Part shown: positions 52,272-60,416 of the stretch, one piece after another
Layout: each line of letters opens with the position of its first letter
Position numbering within the stretch: the first letter of the stretch is position 1
From: JALYOK01 sp963840785
GTDB lineage: Bacteria > Pseudomonadota > Gammaproteobacteria > Burkholderiales > JALYOK01
Length of the DNA stretch: 64,000 nucleotides
Direction: 5' to 3'
Assembly: GCA_963840785.1 (NCBI GenBank)
Contig: CAWJAF010000003.1
Coordinates: forward strand, 1 to 64,000
Program-made: the position numbers and the translations under genes
Notes under the pieces: generated by a model
What the model saw: the letters and a program-made list of their open reading frames with translations, nothing else
Databases searched by the model: none
Told to the model about the DNA's origin: nothing

Positions 52272-53650
52272 TTTTTATCCTCCAAATTTCTTGCTGGGTT
52301 AAACAGGCCCGTCAACTCTAAATTGAATTGGCTCTGCGCATTAGTCGGCTCAAGCCGCAGTGCTTCTCGAAAAGACGCGCGCGCGAATTCAACATTGTCA
52401 TCCGCCAGATGGGCCATCCCTAAATTATTCCATGCGCGGCTTGAATGCGGCACATTGCGTAGCGCCTCCTGCCAAAGACGAACCGGATTGCTCCAAACCG
52501 CAGCGCGCCATGCGCATAAAGCACTTAACGCAATCACCCCGAATAAAATGCAATAGTAACGCATACGCAGGCCATTGAAAGTCGCGAACCAACGACCCGC
52601 GCCAGCTCCCAACGCGATCGCCGGGCCTACCCAGGCGAGACAAAGCGGCGATTCGCTGATTGAATCCAATTTTGCGATAAACGAGTGAGTGGGAAGCAAC
52701 GCAATCAATGGCCACAGTAATCCTATCGTTAGCATCGGTCGCGTGTGACGCATCGCGACGGCAATCGTCGTCCAAGCAAAGATCGCTGCCGCGCCAAGAA
52801 CGGCAGCGACATAACTCGTCGACGGCAGCGCATGCTCGATCGAGAGCGCCCAGGGCCGCAGCAGCAATGACGCAGTCAAGGGCAACGCGGTGAGATTCCG
52901 GTACAACGATTCTAACGGTGAGCGCAGATCAAGTGAGTAGGCCAGCAATTCGCGGTAGCGTGAAAGGGCCAGCGCATACACGGCCAGCGCGAACGTCGCA
53001 ACGATGTATGGCAATGTCCGCCGCAATGCCGCGCCAATCTGATGAGAACTATTCGGCTTGGCCCATTCCCATAACAACAGAAGCAATGGAAAAATTAATG
53101 CGACCTCTTTCGCGGCGCAAGCGGCAAAATAAAGCACGATGGAAATGCCAATCATGACCTTGCGGTATGCGGGATTGCGCGCAGCACATTCGTAAAAAAC
53201 TAGCGCCCACACCAAACACGCCGTCATAAGCGCCGAAGATCGACCACTGACATAAGCAACCACCGCGCCATGCGCAGGTTGCAAGGCGAAAATCAGCGCG
53301 GCCAGCATCGCACCGATCTGGTTGGACACAACGGATCTTGCGAGTCGCCACACGCCAATCGTTGAAATTACGTGAATTAGGAGATTGCTGCCAAACCAAC
53401 CCGATGTCGATTTACCCCATAGGGCAAAGTCAATCGCGTAGGTCAGTCGTGTTAGCGGCCGGATGCCATGGGCGAGCCGTTCCCAGAGCAGCGGACCCAT
53501 GGCCGTCGCGGGATCATTCAAAATATTGGGATAGTCGTCGTACTGAAAACGGCCGAATAAAATTCCGCCCCAACCGATAGCGATGGAAACGAATAGCAAC
53601 CAAGCAAATGGATGGTCGATTTTCCTGATCAGTTGCACAGCACGTTTCAT
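52268..53650 (-). CDS. Polytopic membrane protein with C-terminal TPR
   Basis: A 460-residue protein with about 10-11 transmembrane helices. The N-terminal region has FGRFQYDDYPNILNDPATAM, the acidic DD loop of O-mannosyltransferase/TMTC-like glycosyltransferases, then VSGRSSALMTACLVWALVFY. The C-terminus WNNLGMAHLADDNVEFARASFREALRLEP is one TPR-like unit. Proteins with this layout are predicted protein O-glycosyltransferases or membrane TPR proteins; the substrate is unknown. It overlaps the secreted HEAT protein gene and could glycosylate it, which is speculation. Confidence 0.65.
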   Translation of the reverse strand: MKRAVQLIRKIDHPFAWLLFVSIAIGWGGILFGRFQYDDYPNILNDPATAMGPLLWERLAHGIRPLTRLTYAIDFALWGKSTSGWFGSNLLIHVISTIGVWRLARSVVSNQIGAMLAALIFALQPAHGAVVAYVSGRSSALMTACLVWALVFYECAARNPAYRKVMIGISIVLYFAACAAKEVALIFPLLLLLWEWAKPNSSHQIGAALRRTLPYIVATFALAVYALALSRYRELLAYSLDLRSPLESLYRNLTALPLTASLLLRPWALSIEHALPSTSYVAAVLGAAAIFAWTTIAVAMRHTRPMLTIGLLWPLIALLPTHSFIAKLDSISESPLCLAWVGPAIALGAGAGRWFATFNGLRMRYYCILFGVIALSALCAWRAAVWSNPVRLWQEALRNVPHSSRAWNNLGMAHLADDNVEFARASFREALRLEPTNAQSQFNLELTGLFNPARNLEDKK

Positions 53651-53731
53651 CGATTCAATGGTTAATGCCCGAAGATGCTCATGAATACTGCCTCACCGAC
53701 CTGCCTTGCTTGAAAGCAAGTATCCATGCGC

Positions 53732-53758
53732 GTTCCCCGCACACGCGGGGATGAACCG
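53732..53758. CRISPR. Single type I-E-like CRISPR repeat (orphan)
   Basis: GTTCCCCGCACACGCGGGGA followed by TGAACCG matches the type I-E repeat pattern (GTTCCCCGC-N4-GCGGGGATGAACCG), with the palindromic CCCCGC...GCGGGG stem. No second copy occurs at the expected distance of about 61 bases on either side, and no I-E cas genes are in the window. It is a solitary relic rather than an array. Confidence 0.65.
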
Positions 53759-53834
53759 GTCGGTACGAAGTCGCGGTAAATGAAGCGGACATACCTGCCG
53801 GTGTAACCCTTACGCGGATGTGCTGACAATTGTC

Positions 53835-54128
53835 CTACTTCCGGCCTATCCAATACCCCGGCCGGCGACTATGATTAGCAATCGCGATGACGCGAATCTC
53901 GTCGCCTTGAATATGGTAGATCAGCGAGTAGGGGAAACTGTGAAGCGCCCGTATTCGTGTGTTGTGAACGGCTTGCTCACCCATAAAGGGGAATTCGCAT
54001 AACAAACGATACGCCTGATCAAGTGTGTTGGCGAAATCTTCTGCAGCAACAAATCCACCATCGCTAAAATACCAATCGGTAACAGCGTTGGCGTCGGTTT
54101 GCGCTTCGTCGCTAAGACTGACTTACAT
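53835..54128 (-). pseudogene. ParE-type toxin with a stop at codon 2
   Basis: Read from 54122 downwards the frame gives VSLSDEAQTDANAVTDWYFS, LDQAYRLLCEFPFMGEQAV, then RIRALHSFPYSLIYHIQGD and VIAIANHSRRPGYWIGRK, a full ParE-family toxin of 95 residues. The start region reads GTG ATG TAA GTC: the ATG at 54128, overlapping the antitoxin, is followed at once by TAA. CAA to TAA (one change) would explain it. No other ATG, GTG or TTG lies upstream of the conserved part, so intact toxin is unlikely to be made. Confidence 0.75.
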
Positions 54129-54342
54129 CACCTTTGGCGGCGGCTATTTTTGCGTGGAGCTTATCCGTGACTTCGTCGGCAGGAATCCATTTTGTCCGCC
54201 CTGCATCCATATCCGCCACCCGACGCTCGATTTCTTCGTCCCATGCTTTTGCAATGGTCTCCGGCGAATCTTCCGGTTCGCCATCAAGGCTGACAAGCAG
54301 ACGATGGGCCAGCTCGCCACGCTCCTTCAGTGGCAATCGCAA
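54112..54342 (-). CDS. Addiction-module antitoxin (TIGR02574-like)
   Basis: The frame ends GDVSQS and contains LRLPLKERGELAHRLLVSLD, then AWDEEIERRVADMDAGRTKW, the standard layout of the small antitoxins partnered with ParE-type toxins (LxLPxxERxxLAxxLLxSLD...W..E...R..e.d.G). The true start is uncertain: the family match begins slightly upstream of the TTG at 54342 that I use, where no ATG or GTG is in frame (an ATT at 54369 is possible). A longer ATG frame runs back to 54528 but is antisense to the cas4 remnant. Confidence 0.65.
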   Translation of the reverse strand: MRLPLKERGELAHRLLVSLDGEPEDSPETIAKAWDEEIERRVADMDAGRTKWIPADEVTDKLHAKIAAAKGDVSQS

Positions 54343-54396
54343 TGCTTGAATTCTCCGCGATGAAATGTGCCGAAAGGTTATGGTAGCACCGCCCGC

Positions 54397-54789
54397 ATGA
54401 ACGACGCTAATCCCATCGCGATTTCTGCGCTTCAGCATTACGCCTACTGTCCGCGTCAATGCGCGCTGATTCACGTGGAGCAAGTATTTGACGACAATAT
54501 TTACACGGCGCGTGGCCAGGCTGTGCATCGGCTTGTCGATACGCCGGGGTACGAAATCAAGGATGGGGTCAAGGTGGAGCGCGCACTGCCCCCTTGGTCA
54601 GATCGGCTTGAGCTGATTGGCAAGACCGATGCCGTGGAATTTCATCCCGATGGCGCGGTGTTTCCAGTCGAGTTCAAACACGGTCGCAAGCGTGAAAAAA
54701 TTCACGACGATGAACAACCCCGCAGCAAGCTGCGGGGTATCAATCCGCAAACCGCATTTGTTTTCGTGGCGAGCCACGGGCGAATCTAA
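54397..54789 (+). pseudogene. Truncated Cas4-like exonuclease
   Basis: From the ATG at 54397: ISALQHYAYCPRQCALIHVE (Cas4 N-terminus with the first iron-sulfur cysteine), GQAVHRLVDTPGYEIKDGVK, LELIGKTDAVEFHPDGAVFP and VEFKHGRKREKI (RecB nuclease motif D...E.K). After HDDE the sequence turns into a palindromic repeat and unrelated codons, so the C-terminal cysteine cluster (CxxC..C) is lost. Cas4 of this form belongs to type I-C systems, whereas the nearby repeat is I-E-like, so the two relics may have different origins. No other cas gene is present. Confidence 0.75.
54717..54738. repeat. Perfect 10-bp stem palindrome inside the cas4 relic
   Basis: ACCCCGCAGC (54717-54726), AA loop, GCTGCGGGGT (54729-54738). 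Cas4 similarity ends just before it and does not resume after it, so the element marks the break point. The same palindromic core is common in intergenic DNA of proteobacteria. Confidence 0.65.
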
Positions 54790-54802
54790 CTCGACGAGAT
54801 TG

Positions 54803-54892
54803 ATTATCGCCTTTGGTGGATCGAACAAAACATCGTACGGCCGCCAAGATCAAAATCGCGGAATTTTCGCTGAAGCAAGGTGTTTCTTTTAC
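54803..54892 (+). pseudogene. 3' tail of a second DUF1302 gene
   Basis: The frame gives IAFGGSNKTSYGRQDQNRG then IFAEARCFFY, which matches the end of the DUF1302 protein encoded at 50.3 kb (FGGSEKTSYG, NRGVFAEMRYFF) at nearly every position, with DNA similarity as well. The stop codon is lost. Nothing upstream of it matches the rest of the gene, so it is a small fragment left by a deletion or recombination between DUF1302 copies. Confidence 0.75.
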
Positions 54893-55139
54893 GCAAAGGT
54901 TTCACCGGAGGATGCCCAAGAGCCGCACCCAGCGCGCCGCTTCGAGCATATGCTGCCACGAACCAATATCCATGAGGCTTCTGGATCATACCCACAAAAT
55001 ATTTCAATTTCCCATAGCGAAAGCACGGCCATTTAACTTGCTTTTGCACCCCTCGCCGTGTACGCTTGCGGCGAGATTCGAATTTCGAGAATCGCGGCTC
55101 AAGTCGGCCGATTTCACCCAATATAAACGAGGAGTTTCC

Positions 55140-56300
55140 ATGAAGAAGACTCGCGCTGACATTAGCGCTCCTGAAACCGTCACGGCAGAAGCCAAGTCTA
55201 CGCGCCGTAGATTTTTGTCGGCGGCGACGGCGGGTGTGGCGGGCGCCGCCACCCTCGGTTTCCCGATGATTAGCAAAGCGCAAGCGCCGATCAAATTGCG
55301 TTGCCAAGCAGGCTGGCCGACCAAAGACGCGTTTTACGAATTTTCGCAAATCTTCGTGAAGAAAATTTCCGACATGACCGCCGGCAAATTGGTGTTCGAA
55401 TTGCTGCCGGCTGGTTCCGTCGTTAAACCATTCGATATGTTAGACGCCGTGCATTCCGGCACGCTAGATTCCGCCCACGGCGCGTGCGGATATTGGTATG
55501 GTAAGAACACGGCATATTCGCTATTCGGCACCGGCCCCGCGATCGGCATGGACGCGCAGATGCTGCTTGGCTGGGTTGAGCAAGGTGGCGGTCAAGCGCT
55601 GTACGATGAGTTGGTCGGCAAAATTCTGAAATACAACGTCAAGGGTTTCCTGAACGTACCGATGTGGAATCAACCGCTCGGTTGGTTCAAGAAGGAAGTG
55701 AAAACGGCGGCGGATTTTAAAGGTTTGAAATACCGCACCATCGGTCTTGCGGTGGATCTCTATAAGGAAATGGGTGCATCGGTCGTCATGTTGCCGTCTG
55801 CCGAAATCGTTCCAGCGCTCGAGCGCGGCCTGATCGACGCGGCGGAATTTAATAACCCAACATCGGATCGCACCCTCGGCTTCGACGATGTGTCGAAAGT
55901 CTGCATGGTGCAAAGCTTTCATCAGCCGATGGAGTGCCAAGAAATCATTATCAACAAGAAAAAATACGATGCGCTGCCGAAAGAGTTTCAGGCGATTATC
56001 GCCAACGCTGCCGGCGCGATGTCGTCGGAAATGAGCTACAAAGCCATGAACAACAATTCACGCGACATGGCGGAACTCAAAGCGAAGGGGGTTAATTTCA
56101 TCCGTACGCCGACCGAAATTCTCCAGGCGCAATTGAAAGCATGGGATGCGGTTATTGCAAAGCGCTCGGCAGAAAATCCCTTTTTCGTGAAAGTATTGGA
56201 ATCCCAAAAGAAATGGATTCAACGCGTCGGCCCGTGGCGCTACGCCATCGAGCCGAGCCAGGAAATGGCGTACAACCATTTCTTCGGCAAGAAGGGCTAG
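55140..56300 (+). CDS. TRAP transporter solute-binding protein (DctP-like)
   Basis: A 386-residue protein. A twin-arginine leader (STRRRFLSAATAGVAGAATL) with cleavage after SKAQA suggests export in folded form. The DctP fold follows: LRCQAGWPTKDAFYEFSQIF, FKGLKYRTIGLAVDLYKEMG (with the conserved arginine that binds carboxylates) and LPSAEIVPALERGLIDAAEF. It belongs to the group that binds 2-oxo or hydroxy acids. Start at the ATG 55140, after GAGGAGTTTCC. First gene of a three-gene TRAP operon, with hydroxyacid dehydrogenases after it. Confidence 0.9.
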   Translation: MKKTRADISAPETVTAEAKSTRRRFLSAATAGVAGAATLGFPMISKAQAPIKLRCQAGWPTKDAFYEFSQIFVKKISDMTAGKLVFELLPAGSVVKPFDMLDAVHSGTLDSAHGACGYWYGKNTAYSLFGTGPAIGMDAQMLLGWVEQGGGQALYDELVGKILKYNVKGFLNVPMWNQPLGWFKKEVKTAADFKGLKYRTIGLAVDLYKEMGASVVMLPSAEIVPALERGLIDAAEFNNPTSDRTLGFDDVSKVCMVQSFHQPMECQEIIINKKKYDALPKEFQAIIANAAGAMSSEMSYKAMNNNSRDMAELKAKGVNFIRTPTEILQAQLKAWDAVIAKRSAENPFFVKVLESQKKWIQRVGPWRYAIEPSQEMAYNHFFGKKG

Positions 56301-56368
56301 TTAACGTTCGTTCAATCAAGCGCCCGGCATTATCACTTTGATGCCGGGCGTTTCGTATCGGAAATTCC

Positions 56369-56959
56369 ATGCAGCGTTTTTTATTTTTTATTGATCGCAT
56401 CAGCACTTGGGTCGGCAAATCCTTCGCGTGGTGCATCGTACTGCTTACCGCTGTCGTCGCCTACGACGTGGTCATGCGCAAATTGGGCGACCCAACGGTT
56501 TGGGCATTCGACCTGTCGTGGATGCTTTACGGCGCGCTGTTTTTGATGGCAGGCGCGTACACGCTGTCGCGCAACGGTCATGTGCGCGGCGATGTGCTGT
56601 ACGGATACTTCCCGCCACGGATGCAGGCCGGTTTGGATTTAGTGTTGTATTTCGCTTTCTTCGTGCCGGGAATCTTGGCGCTTGCCTACGCCGGCATCGG
56701 TTATGCAGAAACTTCTTGGGTTCAAAAGGAAACCTCATACAACTCGGCCGACATCATTATTTACCCGGTGAAAGTATTGATCCCCATCGCGGGCATGCTG
56801 GTATTTCTGCAGGGCATCGCGGAAATCATTCGCTGCGTGCAATGTCTGCGCACCGGTCAATGGCCTGGGCGCGCACACGATGTTGAGGAAGTCGATGTCG
56901 AAGAACTGAAACAAATGATCGGCGTTAAAGATAGCGATATCGCTGGAGCCAAACCGTGA
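56369..56959 (+). CDS. TRAP transporter small permease (DctQ-like)
   Basis: A 196-residue protein with four transmembrane helices. VVAYDVVMRKLGDPTVWAFD and GAYTLSRNGHVRGDVLYGYF carry the DctQ signature (R-x-x-G...W..E and HVRxD). It is the small membrane subunit that works with the large permease. Its stop overlaps the next start by four bases. Confidence 0.9.
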   Translation: MQRFLFFIDRISTWVGKSFAWCIVLLTAVVAYDVVMRKLGDPTVWAFDLSWMLYGALFLMAGAYTLSRNGHVRGDVLYGYFPPRMQAGLDLVLYFAFFVPGILALAYAGIGYAETSWVQKETSYNSADIIIYPVKVLIPIAGMLVFLQGIAEIIRCVQCLRTGQWPGRAHDVEEVDVEELKQMIGVKDSDIAGAKP

Positions 56960-58389
56960 GTAAAGGCATTTGGATCGGCATCGTTTCTTTAGCGGTCGTC
57001 GTCTTTGGCGTGTTCGCGGTATTTTTATCGGCGGATCAAATCACCAGCGGACATTACGGTTTGCTGATGCTCGCGCTGATTGTCGCCGCAATCATGTTGG
57101 GTTTTCCGACGGCGTTTACCTTGATGGGCCTGGGCATGATCTTCGGCTTCATCGCCTATCAAATTTCCAATCCCGGCGAACCCTGGGCTAACAACCAAAT
57201 CTTCCCGCTGATCGTGCAACGCACCTTCGGCGTGATGAACAACGACGTGCTGATTTCCGTACCGCTGTTCATCTTCATGGGGTACATCATCGAGCGCGCG
57301 AACTTGATCGACAAATTGTTCCGCAGCGTGCAGTTGGCGATGAAGAACACGCCCGGCGCGCTCGCCGTCGCAACCATCGTGACCTGCGCGATCTTCGCCA
57401 CAGCGACCGGGATCGTGGGCGCCACGGTCACGCTGATGGGCTTGCTCGCGTTGCCCGCGATGTTGCGTGCCGGCTACGATGTGAAGCTTTCGGCCGGGAC
57501 GATCGCCGCGGGTGGCTGCCTCGGCATTCTCATTCCGCCATCAGTAATGTTGATTCTATACGGCGCGACGGCCGGCGTGTCCGTTCCGAAGCTTTACGCT
57601 GCCGCGTTTTTTCCGGGACTGATGTTGACGGCGCTTTACATCATTTATGTCATGGTGCGCGCTATCATCAATCCTAAGATCGCGCCAAAACTCAGCGCCG
57701 AAGACTTGAAAACGCCATGGCCGGAAATTCTCGTCAACCTGGCGAAATCGTTTTTGCCACTGGCGTTGTTAATCGGCTTCGTATTGGGCAGCATCATCGC
57801 CGCCTGGGCAACCGCCACGGAAGCAGCGGGCATCGGCGCGGCGGGTGGCATCGTTCTTGCGATGGCCTATCGCCAATTGACTTGGGAACGCTTTAAGGAA
57901 GCCGTGTTCCTCACCGCGCGCGCATCGGCGATGGTGTGCTGGCTGCTAGTGGGATCGGGCGTTTTTTCGGCAGCATTCGCGTTGTTGGGCGGCCAAGGGC
58001 TGATCGAGGATTGGGTCAAGGCCATGGACCTGACACCGATGCAGTTCATGCTGCTATCCCAAGTGATTATCTTTCTACTTGGCTGGCCACTGGAATGGAC
58101 CGAGATCATCGTCATTTTCATGCCGATTTTCTTGCCGCTGATTGCGCACTTTCAAATCGATCCGTTGTTCTTCGGCATTATGGTTGCGCTGAATTTGCAG
58201 ACAGCATTCCTGTCCCCGCCCGTGGCGATGGCGGCGTTTTATTTAAAGGGGGTTGCGCCACCGCATGTGACGCTGAATCAAATTTTCGCGGGGATGATGC
58301 CCTTCATGGTCATCCAAGTGTTCGCCATGTTCCTGCTTTATATGTGGCCGGATATTGCGCTGTGGCTACCCGCTCAACAGTACAAGTGA
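56956..58389 (+). CDS. TRAP transporter large permease (DctM-like)
   Basis: A 477-residue protein with about 13 transmembrane segments. LMLALIVAAIMLGFPTAFTL, FATATGIVGATVTLMGLLAL, GCLGILIPPSVMLILYGATA and LNLQTAFLSPPVAMAAFYLK are the DctM repeats. It imports the solute using a sodium or proton gradient, together with the periplasmic binding protein. Confidence 0.93.
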   Translation: MSKGIWIGIVSLAVVVFGVFAVFLSADQITSGHYGLLMLALIVAAIMLGFPTAFTLMGLGMIFGFIAYQISNPGEPWANNQIFPLIVQRTFGVMNNDVLISVPLFIFMGYIIERANLIDKLFRSVQLAMKNTPGALAVATIVTCAIFATATGIVGATVTLMGLLALPAMLRAGYDVKLSAGTIAAGGCLGILIPPSVMLILYGATAGVSVPKLYAAAFFPGLMLTALYIIYVMVRAIINPKIAPKLSAEDLKTPWPEILVNLAKSFLPLALLIGFVLGSIIAAWATATEAAGIGAAGGIVLAMAYRQLTWERFKEAVFLTARASAMVCWLLVGSGVFSAAFALLGGQGLIEDWVKAMDLTPMQFMLLSQVIIFLLGWPLEWTEIIVIFMPIFLPLIAHFQIDPLFFGIMVALNLQTAFLSPPVAMAAFYLKGVAPPHVTLNQIFAGMMPFMVIQVFAMFLLYMWPDIALWLPAQQYK

Positions 58390-58397
58390 TCAGATCA

Positions 58398-59368
58398 ATG
58401 AAGCCAAAAGTTTTAGTCACCCGTGAAATTTTTCCCGAGACGCTTGTTTACCTGCGCGAGCATCTGGATGTCGAAGACAATCAATCGGACAACGTGTTAA
58501 GTGCTGCCGAATTGGCTGGCGCGGCTTGCTGACAAAGTAGGCGTGATGTCGTCGGGCTCCGATAAAGTCGATGCAGCATTGCTCGCAATAGTTCCGCATC
58601 TCAAAGCGGTATGTAACATCGGCGTGGGTTACAACAATGTCGACGTCAATGCGGCCACGCAGCACAAGATCATGGTCACGAATACGCCCGGCGTGCTGGA
58701 TGAAACCGTCGCCGATACCGCGTTCGCCTACGTGCTCGCCACGGCGAGCCGTATGACCGAGTCGGAGCAATTTTTGCGCAATGGCCAAGTGGACAAAAAA
58801 TACGCTGACGCATAATGCTCGGCCGCGACGTGCATCACGCCACGCTGGGCATTGTCGGCATGGGCCGCATTGGTCAAGCCGTCGCACGGCGCGCGCGCGG
58901 CTTCGACATGGACGTGATTTATTACAATCGCAATCGCGTTGCGGACGACATTGAAAAAGCCTGCAATGCAAAATACGTCAGCAAACACGACCTGATGAAG
59001 CAAGCGGATTTCATTGTGTTGCTAGTTCCGTACACGCCGGAAAATCATCATTTGATCGGCGCAACGGAAATCGCGTTAATGAAATCTGATGGCGGTGCTG
59101 ATCAACATCGCGCGCGGCGGCATCGTCGATGAATTGGCGCTTGATCGACGCCTTGAAGAATCGCAAAATATTCGGTGCCGGTGTCGATGTATTCGAGAAC
59201 GAGCCGAACTTTCGCAAGGAATTTTTGGAGCTCTCCAATGTAGTATTATTGCCGCATCTTGGCAGCGCCAGCGAAAACACCCGCCGCGCAATGGCAAATC
59301 TCGCGGCCAAGAACTTAGTCGCCGCGCTCACCACGGGCAACCCACCTAATCAAGTGAATAAATTGTAA
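58398..59368 (+). pseudogene. D-2-hydroxyacid dehydrogenase (GhrB-like) with four frameshifts
   Basis: Four overlapping frames make one protein: KPKVLVTREIFPETLVYLRE; ADKVGVMSSGSDKVDAALLA and CNIGVGYNNVDVNAATQHKI; LGIVGMGRIGQAVARRARGF (NAD motif); INIARGGIVDEL and FGAGVDVFENEPNFRK with LLPHLGSASENTRRAMANLA. Shifts fall near 58520, 58810, 59090 and 59145. The catalytic Arg, Glu and His regions are all still recognisable. GhrB-type enzymes reduce glyoxylate and hydroxypyruvate, fitting the TRAP and reductase neighbours. Four shifts in 970 bases suggest true decay or a locally poor assembly. Confidence 0.8.
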
Positions 59369-59486
59369 TACCCTTTACCTATTGTCATTCTGAGCGAAGC
59401 GAAGAATCTGCTTTTGACATCATGCGAAAACTAGCAAAATACAGTTCTGCGCGCTCGCTCTACCCTTCCGCATTAAGGAGCACATC

Positions 59487-60374
59487 ATGGCACTAAAAGT
59501 TGGTTTCGTTGGCCTGGGCATCATGGGCCGTCCGCAAGCATTGAATCTCATCAAGGGCGGCTATTCCGTCGCGGTTTACGCGCGCCGCGTAGAATCAATG
59601 CAACCGTTGAAAGACGCCGGGGCAATCACCTGCGCGTCGCCAAAAGAAGTTGCTGCGCAATGCGACGTCATCATCACCATGGTCGCCGACACGCCGGATG
59701 TCGAGAACGTTATCTTCGGCGAAGGCGGCATTATTCACGGCGCAAAGTCCGGCTCGGTCGTTATCGACATGAGCACCATCTCCCCGGTCGCAACCAAGAC
59801 TATGGCCGAGCGTTTGAAAGCAAAAGGCGTTGACATGATCGATGCACCGGTTTCCGGCGGCGAAGTCGGCGCAGTAAACGGCACGCTCACGATCATGTGC
59901 GGTGGCAAACAAGCCGTGTTCGACAAAGTCAAACCTATCCTCGAATGCATGGGCAAAACCATCACCTTGGTTGGCGATACCGGCGCCGGACAAGTGGCAA
60001 AAGCATGCAATCAAATCGTCGTCGGCGTCAGCATTGAAGCCGTCAGCGAAGCCATGGCGCTAGCGCGGCGCATGGGTGTCGATCCCGGCAAAGTACGTGA
60101 AGCATTGATGGGTGGATTCGCCGGTAGCAAAATCATGGAAATCCACGGCAAGCGCATGATCGACTATGACTTCAAGCCCGGCTTCAAAACCAAGCTGCAC
60201 CAAAAAGACATGAAGATCGTGATGGAAACCGCCGCTTCAATCGGCTTGAATTTGCCTGGTGCAGCACTGTTCGCGCAGCATCTCAATGCGCTGATGGGCA
60301 GCGGCGACGGCGAGATGGATTCATCGGCCGTGTTGAAAGTGATTGAGCGCGCGAGCTCTGCGAAATCCGCATAA
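59487..60374 (+). CDS. garR: 3-hydroxyisobutyrate / tartronate semialdehyde reductase family enzyme
   Basis: A 295-residue enzyme. VGFVGLGIMGRPQALNLIKG is the NAD-binding start, MIDAPVSGGEVGAVNGTLTI the substrate loop, and GDTGAGQVAKACNQIVVGVS holds the catalytic lysine (usual G-x-G-x-x-x-K-x-x-x-N). The length matches GarR/GlxR. It would interconvert glycerate and tartronate semialdehyde or similar. With the TRAP importer and GhrB-like gene it suggests use of glyoxylate, glycolate or glycerate. The exact substrate cannot be read from the sequence. A strong ribosome site (AAGGAGC) precedes the ATG. Confidence 0.88.
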   Translation: MALKVGFVGLGIMGRPQALNLIKGGYSVAVYARRVESMQPLKDAGAITCASPKEVAAQCDVIITMVADTPDVENVIFGEGGIIHGAKSGSVVIDMSTISPVATKTMAERLKAKGVDMIDAPVSGGEVGAVNGTLTIMCGGKQAVFDKVKPILECMGKTITLVGDTGAGQVAKACNQIVVGVSIEAVSEAMALARRMGVDPGKVREALMGGFAGSKIMEIHGKRMIDYDFKPGFKTKLHQKDMKIVMETAASIGLNLPGAALFAQHLNALMGSGDGEMDSSAVLKVIERASSAKSA

Positions 60375-60389
60375 CCGTCTTAGAAAGCA

Positions 60390-60414
60390 CTGACGTTACC
60401 GTCAATCACGTCAG
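60390..60414. terminator. Weak hairpin between convergent genes
   Basis: CTGACGT (60390-60396) pairs with ACGTCAG (60408-60414) across an 11-base loop in the 42-base gap between the garR stop and the trxB stop. No T-run follows on either strand, so termination is possible but unproven. Confidence 0.3.
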
Positions 60415-60416
60415 AA

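Noticed and set aside
53790..53830. Possible second, degenerate CRISPR repeat (GTAACCCTTACGCGGATG)
   Set aside because: It starts 71 bases from the first repeat instead of about 61 and matches poorly, so no array is claimed.
53662..53853. Minus-strand frame of 63 codons containing GSSPRVRGT
   Set aside because: That peptide is the translation of the CRISPR repeat and appears in many spurious annotations; there is no independent coding evidence.
59380..59412. TGTCATTCTGAGCGAAGCGA, then AGAATC, in the gap before garR
   Set aside because: It resembles a common dispersed intergenic sequence, but with one copy visible here I cannot support calling it a repeat.
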